64,000 bases of DNA from UBA7239 sp035430165. Lineage in GTDB: Bacteria; Pseudomonadota; Gammaproteobacteria; Pseudomonadales; UBA7239. The first letter of the stretch is position 1; the number at the start of each line of letters is the position of its first letter. Under the pieces are notes generated by a model. The model was not told where the DNA came from. It was given only the letters and a program-made list of their open reading frames with translations, and did no database searches. The stretch lies in contig DAOMGE010000002.1 of assembly GCA_035430165.1 (NCBI GenBank), positions 66,484 through 130,483 on the forward strand, read 5' to 3'. Of the stretch, positions 1 through 9,338 are shown in pieces. The translations under genes were made by a program, and so were the position numbers.

Positions 1-1138
1 CAGACATCTGCCCGCGTACATCGTCGGCATCCCACAAATACATGCCGAAAATGTTGCTGGCAAAAGGATGCACAGGATTGCCTGTCATGATGAAATTCCT
101 GATGTACCACCACAAGCCCCAGCCAGCTGCCCAGGCGATATAGACCAACAGGGATTTAAAGCGCCCTTTTTCCGAATACAGGATAGTCAGGGCGACAGGC
201 AGCGCAAAAATGCACATCAGGTATTTGATGCCCATGGCGATACCGAAGCAGATTGCTGACACGACCAGTGGCCACTGCATCCTCGATTCTTTCCAGACAT
301 AAAGCCCGAAAACGGTGCCAAGAATGAAGTACATGGCGGGATTGTCTACCAGTGCAAAGGAACGAAAGCTGAAAACAGCAAAGGTCTTGGCCATGAAAAA
401 CCAGAGTGTCAGCAGAACCACAGAATATCGCAGTCGCAGGTGATTGCAGAATGCATAGACACCAAACACCGTTAACGTACCAGGCAGGGCGTGCATGGTT
501 TGCAGGAAGGCAAGATTGCGTTCAACCAGCAACCCGAGGCTGTAAACCAGATTGAAATTAAGGGAGTGAAAAGGATAGATAAGAAATTCGGGATACGCGG
601 CCAGCCCACGATTCAGGAGAAAAAAATCCGCATAGGGCACATGAAAGGATGTCGGATCGCCAATGCGCCAGTCATCCAGTGAGGCAAACTGGTATACAGC
701 CAGCAGTAGAAGCACGGTCAGTGTTATTAGTGTTCCGGATATCGTCGAAGGTGTGATGGTATGGCAAATGCGGGATGCATTAATCAATACCGATGAGGCA
801 GCAAGCAGCGTGGTGGCCGCGAAAAGCAGTGTCAGTGATCCGGCGTCCAGCGATTTGCAAAGCACTAGCAAGAACAGTTCGGCAACAAGTAGTGCCATGC
901 CGACAGTGATCGAAAGAAAAGCGAAGCCAGCAGCGGATACGACGGGAGCCGGATTTTTTTCGTAGCGAATCAGCAAGCCGGCGAATCCGCTGCCCCACAG
1001 CAATACCATCAGCGTCAACAACGAGTTGTAACAGAAAAAACGCAAGGCTGACTGGTATGTCATGTTTTCCAGCAAGCTGGCGAGTGCCGGGCCGGTCACC
1101 ATCTGGAATGGAAAAAAATAATCTGACAGCTCTTGCAT
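1..1138 (-). CDS. Multi-pass membrane glycosyltransferase-like protein (GT-C/PMT type), 3' end outside the window
   Basis: Reading the reverse strand from an ATG at 1138 gives an open frame to the window edge (379 codons) with no stop. The product begins MQELSDYFFPFQMV and is very hydrophobic, with at least eight likely membrane segments. Later parts include a DNPAMYF stretch inside a membrane-rich region and an RNFIMTGNPVHPF loop. Such loops are common in GT-C transferases that use lipid-linked sugars (ArnT/PMT-like). I infer a role in surface glycan assembly because the neighbouring operon makes surface polysaccharide. The exact substrate cannot be read. The C-terminus is missing, so family assignment is only moderately secure. 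Confidence 0.7.
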   Translation of the reverse strand, partial: MQELSDYFFPFQMVTGPALASLLENMTYQSALRFFCYNSLLTLMVLLWGSGFAGLLIRYEKNPAPVVSAAGFAFLSITVGMALLVAELFLLVLCKSLDAGSLTLLFAATTLLAASSVLINASRICHTITPSTISGTLITLTVLLLLAVYQFASLDDWRIGDPTSFHVPYADFFLLNRGLAAYPEFLIYPFHSLNFNLVYSLGLLVERNLAFLQTMHALPGTLTVFGVYAFCNHLRLRYSVVLLTLWFFMAKTFAVFSFRSFALVDNPAMYFILGTVFGLYVWKESRMQWPLVVSAICFGIAMGIKYLMCIFALPVALTILYSEKGRFKSLLVYIAWAAGWGLWWYIRNFIMTGNPVHPFASNIFGMYLWDADDVRGQMS

Positions 1139-1280
1139 GGTGAAGGCTCGTCGCCACGTTAGTGATTATGCGGCCAATTCTTGGGCAATAAGGTGCTGAA
1201 GTAAAGCCGCCGGAAATGGTATATCCTTCTGGCCAGAATCCCGTACAGGCCAGGCTGCAGTCTGGTATATCGCATCGAAG

Positions 1281-2063
1281 GTGGAGGTTTTTGTGCTAAG
1301 ACGCTTACAGTTTGTTTTGCGCATGATGAGCGCGACACTCTCGTACTGGAGTCCGGGCGACTGGCTGGGTTTCTGGCTGGGCAACAAGAGCAAGATTTCA
1401 CTCCGGGGCATCACACTGCAACTGCGTGATGGCAACTACATGGCAAAAATTGCTGACCTGGCGATGGCCTGGGAGGTGATTATCGACAACGTGTATGACA
1501 CCTATCCGATCTCGCCGACTGACACGATTGTCGATATCGGTGGGCATATCGGTTCATTTTCGGTCAAGGCCTCGAAGCAGGCGTACAGTGGCAAGGTTTT
1601 CACTTGTGAACCGTTTCCCTCCACGTTTGCTGTCCTGCAAAAAAATACCGCCAGCTGCCCGAATGTCCTGCTGAACCAGATCGCCATTTCCAATCGCAAT
1701 GGCAAGGATACTTTCTATTTCTCTGCACAAAATCCTGCAGAAAATTCGCTGGTGCGCAAGACGGGCAATGTCATTGAAGTGCCGTTGATGACACTGGGCG
1801 ATTTTTTCCAGCAGCAGGGGATTACGTCAGTTGACCTGATGAAAGTCGATTGCGAAGGTGCAGAGTACGACATTATTTTCAGTGCGGCAGACCAGTTGCA
1901 CAAGATAAAGAAACTGGTGATGGAAGTTCATGAGCCGGATTATTTCGGGATTGCCGACAAATATTCCATCGATAGCCTGATGAAAGTGTTACAGGACAGT
2001 GGCTTCCATGCCACCTTCAAACGGGAAAACAAATTCCAGGGCTATATCTACGCGCATCGTTAA
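1281..2063 (+). CDS. FkbM family SAM-dependent methyltransferase
   Basis: The 260-residue product has the FkbM signature: a SAM-binding loop VDIGGHIGSFSV at residues 84-95 and the DLMKVDCEGAEYD motif at about 185-197. FkbM enzymes O-methylate sugars or polyketides, and several act on surface glycans. The listed start is a GTG at 1281. An ATG at 1323 is an equally possible start, since neither has a clear ribosome binding site. The gene is transcribed towards the polysaccharide operon and ends 29 bases before its last gene. A role in methylating the same glycan is inferred from position only. Confidence 0.85.
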   Translation: MEVFVLRRLQFVLRMMSATLSYWSPGDWLGFWLGNKSKISLRGITLQLRDGNYMAKIADLAMAWEVIIDNVYDTYPISPTDTIVDIGGHIGSFSVKASKQAYSGKVFTCEPFPSTFAVLQKNTASCPNVLLNQIAISNRNGKDTFYFSAQNPAENSLVRKTGNVIEVPLMTLGDFFQQQGITSVDLMKVDCEGAEYDIIFSAADQLHKIKKLVMEVHEPDYFGIADKYSIDSLMKVLQDSGFHATFKRENKFQGYIYAHR

Positions 2064-2092
2064 TGCGCAAATAAACTGCCACCACGGACTTG

Positions 2093-3067
2093 TCAGTTTT
2101 CGGGCTGGTCGGCATCAAATGTCGAGATGGGTGTTTTCGGTGTGTTTTGCACATCGTAATTGAATACTGACAGCAACAATTGCGTGCCAACGATAACGGT
2201 CAGTCCGGCCAGCATCACCACGCCACTCGGCGCAACATTTTGCAGCACAATGGATCGCGTCCAGTGAATCCCGCCATAAATAAAACCGAAAAGCAGGAAT
2301 GATGTGCCAACCAGCAATTCCAGCGAGGCGATGGTGAAATCGCGCAGGAAATAGTTGTACACAATCCGTTTGCAGAAATTGCGGATATGGCCTTTCAGGA
2401 ACAGCATCAGGATGTCCTTGATCCGCAAGCCGGATTCCTCGTCTTCGTAAACCGCTGTCATCGGTACATCCATCACCACAGCGCGGATACTGTTGAGCCG
2501 GAACAGCATGTCGCTTTCAAAAAAATACCGGTCGTGGATTTTTTCCAGTGGCAACATGGAAAGCGCCTGCCGGTTAATGGCAGTAAAACCATTATTCGGA
2601 TCGAAGATATTCCAGTAGCCACTGGATGCCTTGGTGAAAAATGTCAGCGCCGCATTGCCGAGCAGGCGGATTTTTGGCATGCGGCTCACGTGCTCAAAAC
2701 TGAAAAAGCGGTTGCCTTTGGTGTAATCGGCACGTCCGTCACGAATAGGTTTGATGAACTTGGGTATCAGGCGCGGATCCATCTGGCCGTCACCATCAAC
2801 CTTGATGGCAATATCCATCCCGTCTTTCAATGCTTCAACATAGCCGCGTTTGGTGGCGCCGCCGACACCTTTGTTGACGGGATTGAACAGTACGCTGACG
2901 CGCGAATCCGTGTTGTTATCCAGCACAAACTGGCCGCTGTGATCCGGGCAGCAATCATCCACGACATAAATTTTCCCGATCTCCGGGCCGATGTTGCGGA
3001 TGACATCCAGCACATGGCGGGTGACCTTGTAGGAAGGAATGATGACTGCTGCCTTGCATGCTTGCAT
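2093..3067 (-). CDS. Family 2 glycosyltransferase, DPM1/polyprenyl-phosphate type
   Basis: The 324-residue product starts MQACKAAVIIPSYK. It shows the GT-A nucleotide-binding aspartates (VVDDCCPDHSG near residues 35-45) and the DGDGQMDP metal-binding motif at about 91-98. Two hydrophobic segments near the C-terminus suggest a membrane-anchored polyprenyl-phosphate sugar synthase. The start at 3067 is chosen because it begins the family fold and lies 4 bases after the upstream SGNH gene; a longer open frame upstream would overlap that gene. It is the last gene of the minus-strand operon. The sugar donor is unknown. Confidence 0.88.
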   Translation of the reverse strand: MQACKAAVIIPSYKVTRHVLDVIRNIGPEIGKIYVVDDCCPDHSGQFVLDNNTDSRVSVLFNPVNKGVGGATKRGYVEALKDGMDIAIKVDGDGQMDPRLIPKFIKPIRDGRADYTKGNRFFSFEHVSRMPKIRLLGNAALTFFTKASSGYWNIFDPNNGFTAINRQALSMLPLEKIHDRYFFESDMLFRLNSIRAVVMDVPMTAVYEDEESGLRIKDILMLFLKGHIRNFCKRIVYNYFLRDFTIASLELLVGTSFLLFGFIYGGIHWTRSIVLQNVAPSGVVMLAGLTVIVGTQLLLSVFNYDVQNTPKTPISTFDADQPEN

Positions 3068-3071
3068 CGTT

Positions 3072-4208
3072 TTATCTCTTGGGTGCGTTATGCGCAAGAT
3101 CCGCCAGCAGGCGGCTCTTGTAGTGGTTGATGTTGTCGATAAAGTTTGCCTGGTATTCGTCAATATTTTCCGGTGTCAGCCGGTTCAGGTTTCTGGCAAT
3201 CGAGTCGGCAATGTAATGATTGATTTCGATGGTGAAGTGAAAATCATCCGCATAGTTTTCAGGGTGTGCGGTAATCCAGTCGAGATTATCAAAGGAAAAG
3301 ATTCTGATGTTTTTACAGCCGCGTGTCTGGTTGACGATATACCGGCGCATGTTGATTTTCCGTACGATGTGCTCGGTGTTCGTGGTGTTGGTGTAGGCGG
3401 ACCGGTCTTCGGGGGAAAACATGATGGCGATGTCCTTGTCGCTATTGCAGTAGGGCATCAACACATCCAGCAGGTTTTTATCGATGGAGGGGTATTGGTA
3501 AGCGTCCAGTTCATCCGCAGGAGGCAATACTCTTGCCACGTCCTGTATGGCGGGCAAGATAGTATTCTGTTTGTAGTCATCCGAGCCGTGCGCAGCAAAC
3601 CGGCCTTCTGCCAGCAGGTTTTCATAGAAGGGGCCGTTGTTTTCGATGCCGAGGCTGAATTTTGTAAAGTCACCGCGCAGGAACTGCAGTGAAAAATTTA
3701 CATTGCTGGTATTGAAGAGATAGTTTTTGTCATCAAGGATACTGCTGTTGTACAGATAATACGGGAAAGGGCTGCCCGGTTTCGAGTTGTCGTGATCTGC
3801 TTCATAAATGTAAAAATAATGAACGTCCCACAAGATGTGTTTGATGTCGGGTTTTTTCGCTAGCGCGTAGCGCGCAATGCTTGCCTGCATGCGTGGCGTG
3901 CTGCCATTGACGGAGAGATTCAGCGTTTTCCCCCAAGGCAAGTGCTCATTGATGAGTGATTCGGTGTAATTGGCCATCGTCGATGAGCCGATAATCAGTG
4001 ACGAATAGTTTTCAGCAGGATCTGCCAGCACCGTATTGATCCAGCCGGCGTGCTGGTAGGCTTGCTCGGTGCTGTAGCCGGCGTTTTTGAAATAACTTTT
4101 GTGGTAGATCTGGAAGGGATCAACAAGATAAACCAGCGCAACCGGTCCGATGACAAACAGCATCAGGGCCATGAGTATTGCAATGAAACTGGCGGTTTTG
4201 TATTTCAT
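3072..4208 (-). CDS. SGNH-like membrane-anchored protein, probable O-acetylation partner
   Basis: The 378-residue product has one N-terminal membrane segment (about residues 8-29) followed by a soluble domain. The motif LIIGSSTMANY at about 71-81 places a candidate catalytic serine, and DDFHF near 321-325 supplies a D-x-x-H pair, as in SGNH/DltD/AlgJ-type proteins. Its start lies 8 bases after the MBOAT gene. MBOAT and SGNH-like proteins are a known pair for passing acyl groups across the membrane onto extracellular polymers, and that is the inferred role. The distant sequence means a purely structural role cannot be excluded. Confidence 0.75.
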   Translation of the reverse strand: MKYKTASFIAILMALMLFVIGPVALVYLVDPFQIYHKSYFKNAGYSTEQAYQHAGWINTVLADPAENYSSLIIGSSTMANYTESLINEHLPWGKTLNLSVNGSTPRMQASIARYALAKKPDIKHILWDVHYFYIYEADHDNSKPGSPFPYYLYNSSILDDKNYLFNTSNVNFSLQFLRGDFTKFSLGIENNGPFYENLLAEGRFAAHGSDDYKQNTILPAIQDVARVLPPADELDAYQYPSIDKNLLDVLMPYCNSDKDIAIMFSPEDRSAYTNTTNTEHIVRKINMRRYIVNQTRGCKNIRIFSFDNLDWITAHPENYADDFHFTIEINHYIADSIARNLNRLTPENIDEYQANFIDNINHYKSRLLADLAHNAPKR

Positions 4209-4216
4209 TCGTGGCT

Positions 4217-5677
4217 CTAGAAATTGAAATAGATAAATTCAGAAATTCTGGATGACATAAACAGTATCTGGAATATCGGGATGCCTGCCAGCACGGCAAT
4301 CAGCAAACAGGAGCCGAATGTGGGTTGTTTCAGGCGTTGCGAGATTTCATGGGTGTTCGGCGCCAGCAGGCACAACGGAAAGAACACGAGGATGAACAGC
4401 AGGGACATTACCGGCAACAAGGGCTCTACACCTTGCGGTGCCAGATGTGTCAGCTCGAACGGAAAAAGATAGTTACAGACCGTTGTGAAAGGTTCGGAGA
4501 TGTTGATGCTGTCGAGGTTGGTCATCGCCTGCAACATGCGCAAACTGTCGGGCAATGTTTTCGCGCGGAAAAAAACCCAGGCCAGGTTCACGTACATAAA
4601 CGTGGTGAACCAGGCGAATATACGCGGCAGCTTGAGGCCGGTGGCGTGCCAGACCCGGTGAATTACGACGGCTGCGCCGTGCAATGCGCCCCAGATAACA
4701 AAGTTCCAGCTGGCTCCGTGCCAGAGTCCGCCGAGCAAGAAAGTGATGCATAAATTGACGCCGGTAAAAAATGAGCCGTTGCGGTTGCCGCCGAGCGGGA
4801 TATAAAGGTATTCACGCAACCAGCGCGACAGGGTCATGTGCCAGCGACGCCAGAAATCCTGGATGTCCAGTGCCTTGTAGGGTGAATTGAAATTGATGGG
4901 CAGTTTGATGTTGAGGATGATCGACGCGCCGATGGCCATATCGCTGTAGCCGGAAAAATCAAAATAGAGCTGCAGTGTGTAGCTGAGACTGGCGCCCCAC
5001 GCGTCAAAAAAACCGAGTGGTGTTGCCGTATCGAAACCCAGCTTGGCCCATTCGGCAAATGCATCGGCGATAAAGACTTTCTTGAAAATGCCGATAGCAA
5101 AAATATAAAGGCCCTTGTAAACGTTGGCCCAGTCGACGCGCTTGTTTTTTTCAATCGAGAATTCCAGCATCAATTCCTGGTGGTGTACCAGCGGGCCGGC
5201 GATCAGGTGCGGGAAATAGGTGACGAACAAGGCGTAGTGCAGGAAATCGGTTTCCTTGACCTTGGCCTGGTAGCAATCCACCAGATACGCAATTTGCAGG
5301 AACGTGAAGAAGCTGATCGCAAGCGGCAATTCGATTTTCGGGATGTGGATGCTGGCGTCGAACAGCAGGTTGATATTGTCGACAATAAAATTCGCGTACT
5401 TGAAGTAAGCGAGCAGGCCGAGATTGAACGTGATGCCAGTCGCTACCAGCAGGCGGCTGTTTTTTTTCTGCAGCATCTCGCCCATCAGGAAGTTGAATGT
5501 GATCGAAGTGACAATCAGCAGGATATATTTCGGGTTCCAGTAACCGTAGAAGAAGAAGGAGGCGATGACCAGCCAGATGCTGGCTGCGCGGTAGAGCCCC
5601 CGGCCGTTCAGGAAAAAATAGAGGATGGTAGCAACGGGAAAGAAGAGAAAAATGTATTCCAGCGAGTTAAAAAGCAT
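4217..5677 (-). CDS. MBOAT family O-acyltransferase (AlgI-like)
   Basis: The 486-residue polytopic membrane protein carries MBOAT hallmarks: DFWRRWHMTLSRWLREY followed by YIPLGGNR, then GGLWHGASWNF with the conserved catalytic histidine. Length and motif order match AlgI/DltB/PatA enzymes, which move acetyl or other acyl groups across the inner membrane to modify polysaccharides. It is followed by an SGNH-like partner. In a polysaccharide operon the likely substrate is an O-antigen or capsule residue. The acyl group cannot be deduced. Confidence 0.93.
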   Translation of the reverse strand: MLFNSLEYIFLFFPVATILYFFLNGRGLYRAASIWLVIASFFFYGYWNPKYILLIVTSITFNFLMGEMLQKKNSRLLVATGITFNLGLLAYFKYANFIVDNINLLFDASIHIPKIELPLAISFFTFLQIAYLVDCYQAKVKETDFLHYALFVTYFPHLIAGPLVHHQELMLEFSIEKNKRVDWANVYKGLYIFAIGIFKKVFIADAFAEWAKLGFDTATPLGFFDAWGASLSYTLQLYFDFSGYSDMAIGASIILNIKLPINFNSPYKALDIQDFWRRWHMTLSRWLREYLYIPLGGNRNGSFFTGVNLCITFLLGGLWHGASWNFVIWGALHGAAVVIHRVWHATGLKLPRIFAWFTTFMYVNLAWVFFRAKTLPDSLRMLQAMTNLDSINISEPFTTVCNYLFPFELTHLAPQGVEPLLPVMSLLFILVFFPLCLLAPNTHEISQRLKQPTFGSCLLIAVLAGIPIFQILFMSSRISEFIYFNF

Positions 5678-5703
5678 GGAGCGTTCTCATCAATAACCGG
5701 ATT

Positions 5704-7362
5704 TCACAAGATCAGGCCCGGCACGGTTTTTACGCAGAAGCTGTTCTTGTCTTCCGGTGGCTGGCACATGCTGACAATCTGGTGTGGATTGTAGGGACCC
5801 ACTTTCACGACAATGATGCCATTGATGACATCGACCGAACCGGCATCCGGCCACGACGGCATGGCTTGTGCCTGCTCCACCACCGACAGGCGCTGTTGCT
5901 GCGTGGCCGGTTTGTAATCGGTGATACCCATGGTCAGCAGCAAATCGGTGACCCGCTGCAAGTCACCGGCGGACCAGTAATAGAACGAAGTGCCAATCAC
6001 GTCGCGATGCGGGATAAAAGGCGTTGGCAACAACTCCCTGACACCGACCAGTTCCATCGGGTATTTGCTGTAGATATCTTTCGGCGGCAACTTGTGCCAG
6101 ACCTCGCCCATGCGTTGCATCAGCATCACCGAAAATTCCCGGTCTGCCTGCCAGGTCATGTGGTTGGCCAGCGAGTAGCGATTGTTGACCAGGGTGAATT
6201 TGTAAAAGCAGGTAATGGCCAGCACGCCGATGACCGTGCGCACAATCTTGCTGTTGACGGATGCTGCAAAAAATACCAGTCCGGCCAGCACATACGCCAC
6301 ACCGAGCATGGTGCGGGGCGGCATGTCGCCGGCATTCATCACCAGCATGGCCATCGGTGTTGCCAGCACCACCAGTACCGTCAACAGACCCAGCAGTCGC
6401 AAATACAGTTTTGCCGGCGACTGCAGGATTTTTACGCAAGTAAAAAACAGCGACAGGCAAAACAGCAATTTCAGTGACCACAGGTTGTAGAGGTAATAAA
6501 TCCTGCCGCCACTGTAATAGTGCCAGGCTGCCAGCCAGGTTTTTTGCAGGGTGGGCAGCATGTAATCGCTGCTGAGCTGGAAGTGATTGAATTCGGACAG
6601 GTACTGCGCGGCGTACGGGACATTCACATAGTGCAGCGACCAGCGTTTGATCAGTTCGTAGCAAACAAAGGCAATCGCAAGCACTGTCGCGAAAACCAGG
6701 CTGCGTTTGCACAGCGTTACAAACGTTGTGTTCGTGCCGTTCACCAGCAGGCCGATGATATAAAAACCGAAAATCACGGTAATCAGTGGCAGCACCGCCT
6801 GATAAATACCGATGCCGAAAGTAAACATGACAATAGCGGCGAGTGCGCCAGCCCATGTCCAGCGTGTGAGGCAATACATGCCGATATTGACCACCGCAAA
6901 ACCGATACCGAGTCCATAACCCAGCGTCGTGAAGTAGTAGGCGAAATACAGCACCGGGCAAGCCATGGCGATCGGCGCTGCCAGGTAATCTGCCGTCGAG
7001 CGAGTGGCTGACAAGGTGTGCAGGAAAAAAAACATGCCGACCGCACTGCCGGTCATGGCAATCAACATTGGCGTGAACGGCATGACCGTATCCGGCAACA
7101 TCAACCAGCTGAGGAAATACATGCCCCAGCGTCCCTGCATCACCCAGCCATTGTTGGGGCCAAAGCCTTCGGCATGGATTTCCGAATCGATATTGAGCGA
7201 AAAATTGAACAGGTCGTAGGTGAATGACAACAAGCCGACAACAGCGAGATACACAATGAGCGCGCGATTTTTCAGGATGCCTTGCCAGATCGCATCCAGT
7301 CCGGTCATTTCCGTGAAGCGACGGTCAAGTTGTCTGAGGCTGTCTGGCAAAACGTGTGGCAT
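5704..7362 (-). CDS. GtrII-like membrane glucosyltransferase (Glucos_trans_II type)
   Basis: The 552-residue product has about ten membrane segments and a large C-terminal soluble tail. An early periplasmic loop contains DSEIHAEGFGPNN and the QGRWGMYF stretch, typical of the GtrII-type glucosyltransferase domain that takes sugar from a polyprenyl-phosphate donor. The start at 7362 (MPHVLPDSLRQLDRRF) is chosen because longer versions overlap the next gene out of frame. A GtrB-like enzyme sits two genes upstream, so the two probably work as donor synthase and transferase. The sugar transferred may be glucose or the 3-acetamido sugar made by neighbours. Confidence 0.78.
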   Translation of the reverse strand: MPHVLPDSLRQLDRRFTEMTGLDAIWQGILKNRALIVYLAVVGLLSFTYDLFNFSLNIDSEIHAEGFGPNNGWVMQGRWGMYFLSWLMLPDTVMPFTPMLIAMTGSAVGMFFFLHTLSATRSTADYLAAPIAMACPVLYFAYYFTTLGYGLGIGFAVVNIGMYCLTRWTWAGALAAIVMFTFGIGIYQAVLPLITVIFGFYIIGLLVNGTNTTFVTLCKRSLVFATVLAIAFVCYELIKRWSLHYVNVPYAAQYLSEFNHFQLSSDYMLPTLQKTWLAAWHYYSGGRIYYLYNLWSLKLLFCLSLFFTCVKILQSPAKLYLRLLGLLTVLVVLATPMAMLVMNAGDMPPRTMLGVAYVLAGLVFFAASVNSKIVRTVIGVLAITCFYKFTLVNNRYSLANHMTWQADREFSVMLMQRMGEVWHKLPPKDIYSKYPMELVGVRELLPTPFIPHRDVIGTSFYYWSAGDLQRVTDLLLTMGITDYKPATQQQRLSVVEQAQAMPSWPDAGSVDVINGIIVVKVGPYNPHQIVSMCQPPEDKNSFCVKTVPGLIL

Positions 7363-7393
7363 GGGCCGCGGCTTCCGTGGATAAAAAATGCAA

Positions 7394-8347
7394 TCAGTCT
7401 GGCGTGTTGCCCTGTTTGAATTGCAGGAACGCATCGTAATTGCGAATGTAGTCGGCGCTGTCGTAATGCTCGGATGCGAAGACGAGCAGCACCGCATTGG
7501 CAGAATATTTGTACTGGATGCCCCAGATGCCGGCGGGCAGGAATACGCCCTGGTTCGGTTTCTGCAGCAGGAATTCCTGGCGTGTGTTGCCATCATCTGC
7601 CACTACGCTGACATTGCCTGCTGCGCAGATCAGGAACTGGTGGCATTTTCGATGTGCGTGTTCGCCACGGGTTTCCGCACTCGGTACGTCGAACACCATG
7701 AAATAACGTTTCACCGGAAACGGGATATGTTGTTCGAATTCGCCGACGCTGAGATTGCCGCGCAAGTCGGTCACCAGTGGCAGGGTGTGCAGCGTGACGC
7801 CGTGCACATTGGTATCGCGTACACCGGGTTTTTCCTCGCCATTGAAAGCGGACGTGACACTGAGGCGATGGTGCTGGTTGTTTTCATCCGAGTAACCGAC
7901 GATGCGCGCCGGGTTGCCTACCACAATCGCATTGGCCGGCACCGAGCGCGTGACCACCGCGCCGGCACCGATCATGGCGTGCTGGCCGATGGTGAGGCCG
8001 GGCAGGATGGTGGCGTTCGCGCCGATGGACGCACCGTGACAAATCACGGTGCGTGGAAATTGTTCCGGGTATTGTTTGCTGCGCGGAAACGGATCATTGG
8101 TGAATGTGGCATTTGGCCCGACAAATACATCGTCCTCAATGGTGATGCCGTCCCACAATTGCACACCGCATTTCACGGTAGTGCGGTTGCCGACGATGAC
8201 ATCATTCTCGATAAATACGTGGTCACAGATATTGCAGTCGCTGCCGATGCGGGCGCCGGGCAGCACGTGGCTGAACGCCCAGATGCGAGTGTTCTTGCCA
8301 ATCTGCGTGCTTTCGCAAATGCCTTGTGCGTGTACAAAATAATCCAT
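7394..8347 (-). CDS. WxcM-like fusion: hexapeptide N-acetyltransferase plus dTDP-sugar 3,4-ketoisomerase
   Basis: The 317-residue product has two domains. Residues 1 to about 155 form a left-handed beta-helix acyltransferase with repeated hexapeptides (for example IGANATILPGLTIG) and the VVGNPARIVGY end. Residues about 180-317 match the FdtA/QdtA cupin, with RGEHAHRKCHQFL. In known systems these activities flank the FdtB aminotransferase step in making dTDP-3-acetamido-3,6-dideoxyhexose. Here the aminotransferase is two genes upstream. The start at 8347 (MDYFVHAQGICEST) begins the family fold. Confidence 0.9.
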   Translation of the reverse strand: MDYFVHAQGICESTQIGKNTRIWAFSHVLPGARIGSDCNICDHVFIENDVIVGNRTTVKCGVQLWDGITIEDDVFVGPNATFTNDPFPRSKQYPEQFPRTVICHGASIGANATILPGLTIGQHAMIGAGAVVTRSVPANAIVVGNPARIVGYSDENNQHHRLSVTSAFNGEEKPGVRDTNVHGVTLHTLPLVTDLRGNLSVGEFEQHIPFPVKRYFMVFDVPSAETRGEHAHRKCHQFLICAAGNVSVVADDGNTRQEFLLQKPNQGVFLPAGIWGIQYKYSANAVLLVFASEHYDSADYIRNYDAFLQFKQGNTPD

Positions 8348-8393
8348 CACTGCGTTTACCTTTAACAGACGGAATTGAAAATGTCCCAACCGG

Positions 8394-9338
8394 TTATTTG
8401 TCAGCCGGGCGACCGGCAAAGGATTCGGCGCGCATCACTACCGACAAGGGTCGCCCTTGCGTGTTGGCATACGAGCGCCAGATATACGCGCCGAGTATGC
8501 CGATACCGGCCGTGTTCAGTGCGCCAAAAAACAGTACGGTGAGAATGGTGGCGGCATAGCCGGGAACGGCCACCCAGCCGGTAATCTTGAAAGTCAGTAC
8601 CAGCAGGCCAAACAACAATGAAAATGCCACGCCGATTGCGCCAGACAGGATCAGTAATTTGATGGGCAGGTCAGAAAACGCAAAAATGCTGTCCATCAGG
8701 TAATTGATTTTTTTCTTCAGCGTCCACGCACTGACACCGTGTTCGCGTTCGCGGCGCTGGTAAGCCACTTCCTTGCGACGGAAGCCGAGCCAGAACAGCA
8801 AGCCGATCAGCGAGCTGTGCGATTCATCCAGCGCCAGCAATTCATTGCGGAACTGCCGGTTGCAGCCGAACATATCCACGCCGCCGGCCGGCACATCCGG
8901 AATAATGAATTTGCGATACACCCACCAGAATGCTTCGGAAGACCAGCGGCTGCGCAGTGGATCCTGTCGCGCATCGCGTGTGCCGATAGCGACATCCGCT
9001 TCGTCGGCTTCGAGCAGGCGAAAAAACTCCAGCGCAAGCTCCGGCGGCTCTTGCAGGTCTGCAGCCATCACGGCAAAAAAATCGCCGTTGGCGGCATTGA
9101 GACCGGTGCGAATGGCGGCAAACGAACCGTAGTTGCGCGAGTGCAACAACAGCTGTGAAGCGAACCGCATCCCGGCCAGTTTTTCGCGCAGGATGCTGTA
9201 GCAGTTGTCGGGGCTGCCATCGACAACGATGACGACTTCCAGTTTTCCAGCCAGCCTGGTATTCATATCGGCCAGCACGGCCAGTAAATCCGGCAGTGAC
9301 TCCTCGTTCTTGTAAACAGGAATGACCAGCGAGTACAT
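8394..9338 (-). CDS. GtrB-like family 2 glycosyltransferase (polyprenyl-phosphate sugar synthase)
   Basis: The 314-residue product begins MYSLVIPVYKNEESLPDLL and contains VVDGSPD, HSRNYGSFAAIR and the MAADLQEPPEL motif, followed by two C-terminal membrane helices. This is the architecture of GtrB/ArnC-type enzymes that load a sugar on undecaprenyl phosphate at the cytoplasmic face. Its start codon overlaps the stop of the upstream aminotransferase by one base (TGATG), indicating coupled translation. With the GtrII-like protein downstream it probably forms a sugar-transfer module. Confidence 0.9.
   Translation of the reverse strand: MYSLVIPVYKNEESLPDLLAVLADMNTRLAGKLEVVIVVDGSPDNCYSILREKLAGMRFASQLLLHSRNYGSFAAIRTGLNAANGDFFAVMAADLQEPPELALEFFRLLEADEADVAIGTRDARQDPLRSRWSSEAFWWVYRKFIIPDVPAGGVDMFGCNRQFRNELLALDESHSSLIGLLFWLGFRRKEVAYQRREREHGVSAWTLKKKINYLMDSIFAFSDLPIKLLILSGAIGVAFSLLFGLLVLTFKITGWVAVPGYAATILTVLFFGALNTAGIGILGAYIWRSYANTQGRPLSVVMRAESFAGRPADK

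Noticed and set aside
780..1157. A 125-residue minus-strand frame
   Set aside because: It lies in another frame within the membrane protein gene that runs off the left edge; that gene has coherent membrane segments and this frame does not.
2387..3130. A 247-residue plus-strand frame
   Set aside because: Antisense shadow of the family 2 glycosyltransferase, whose motifs are intact.
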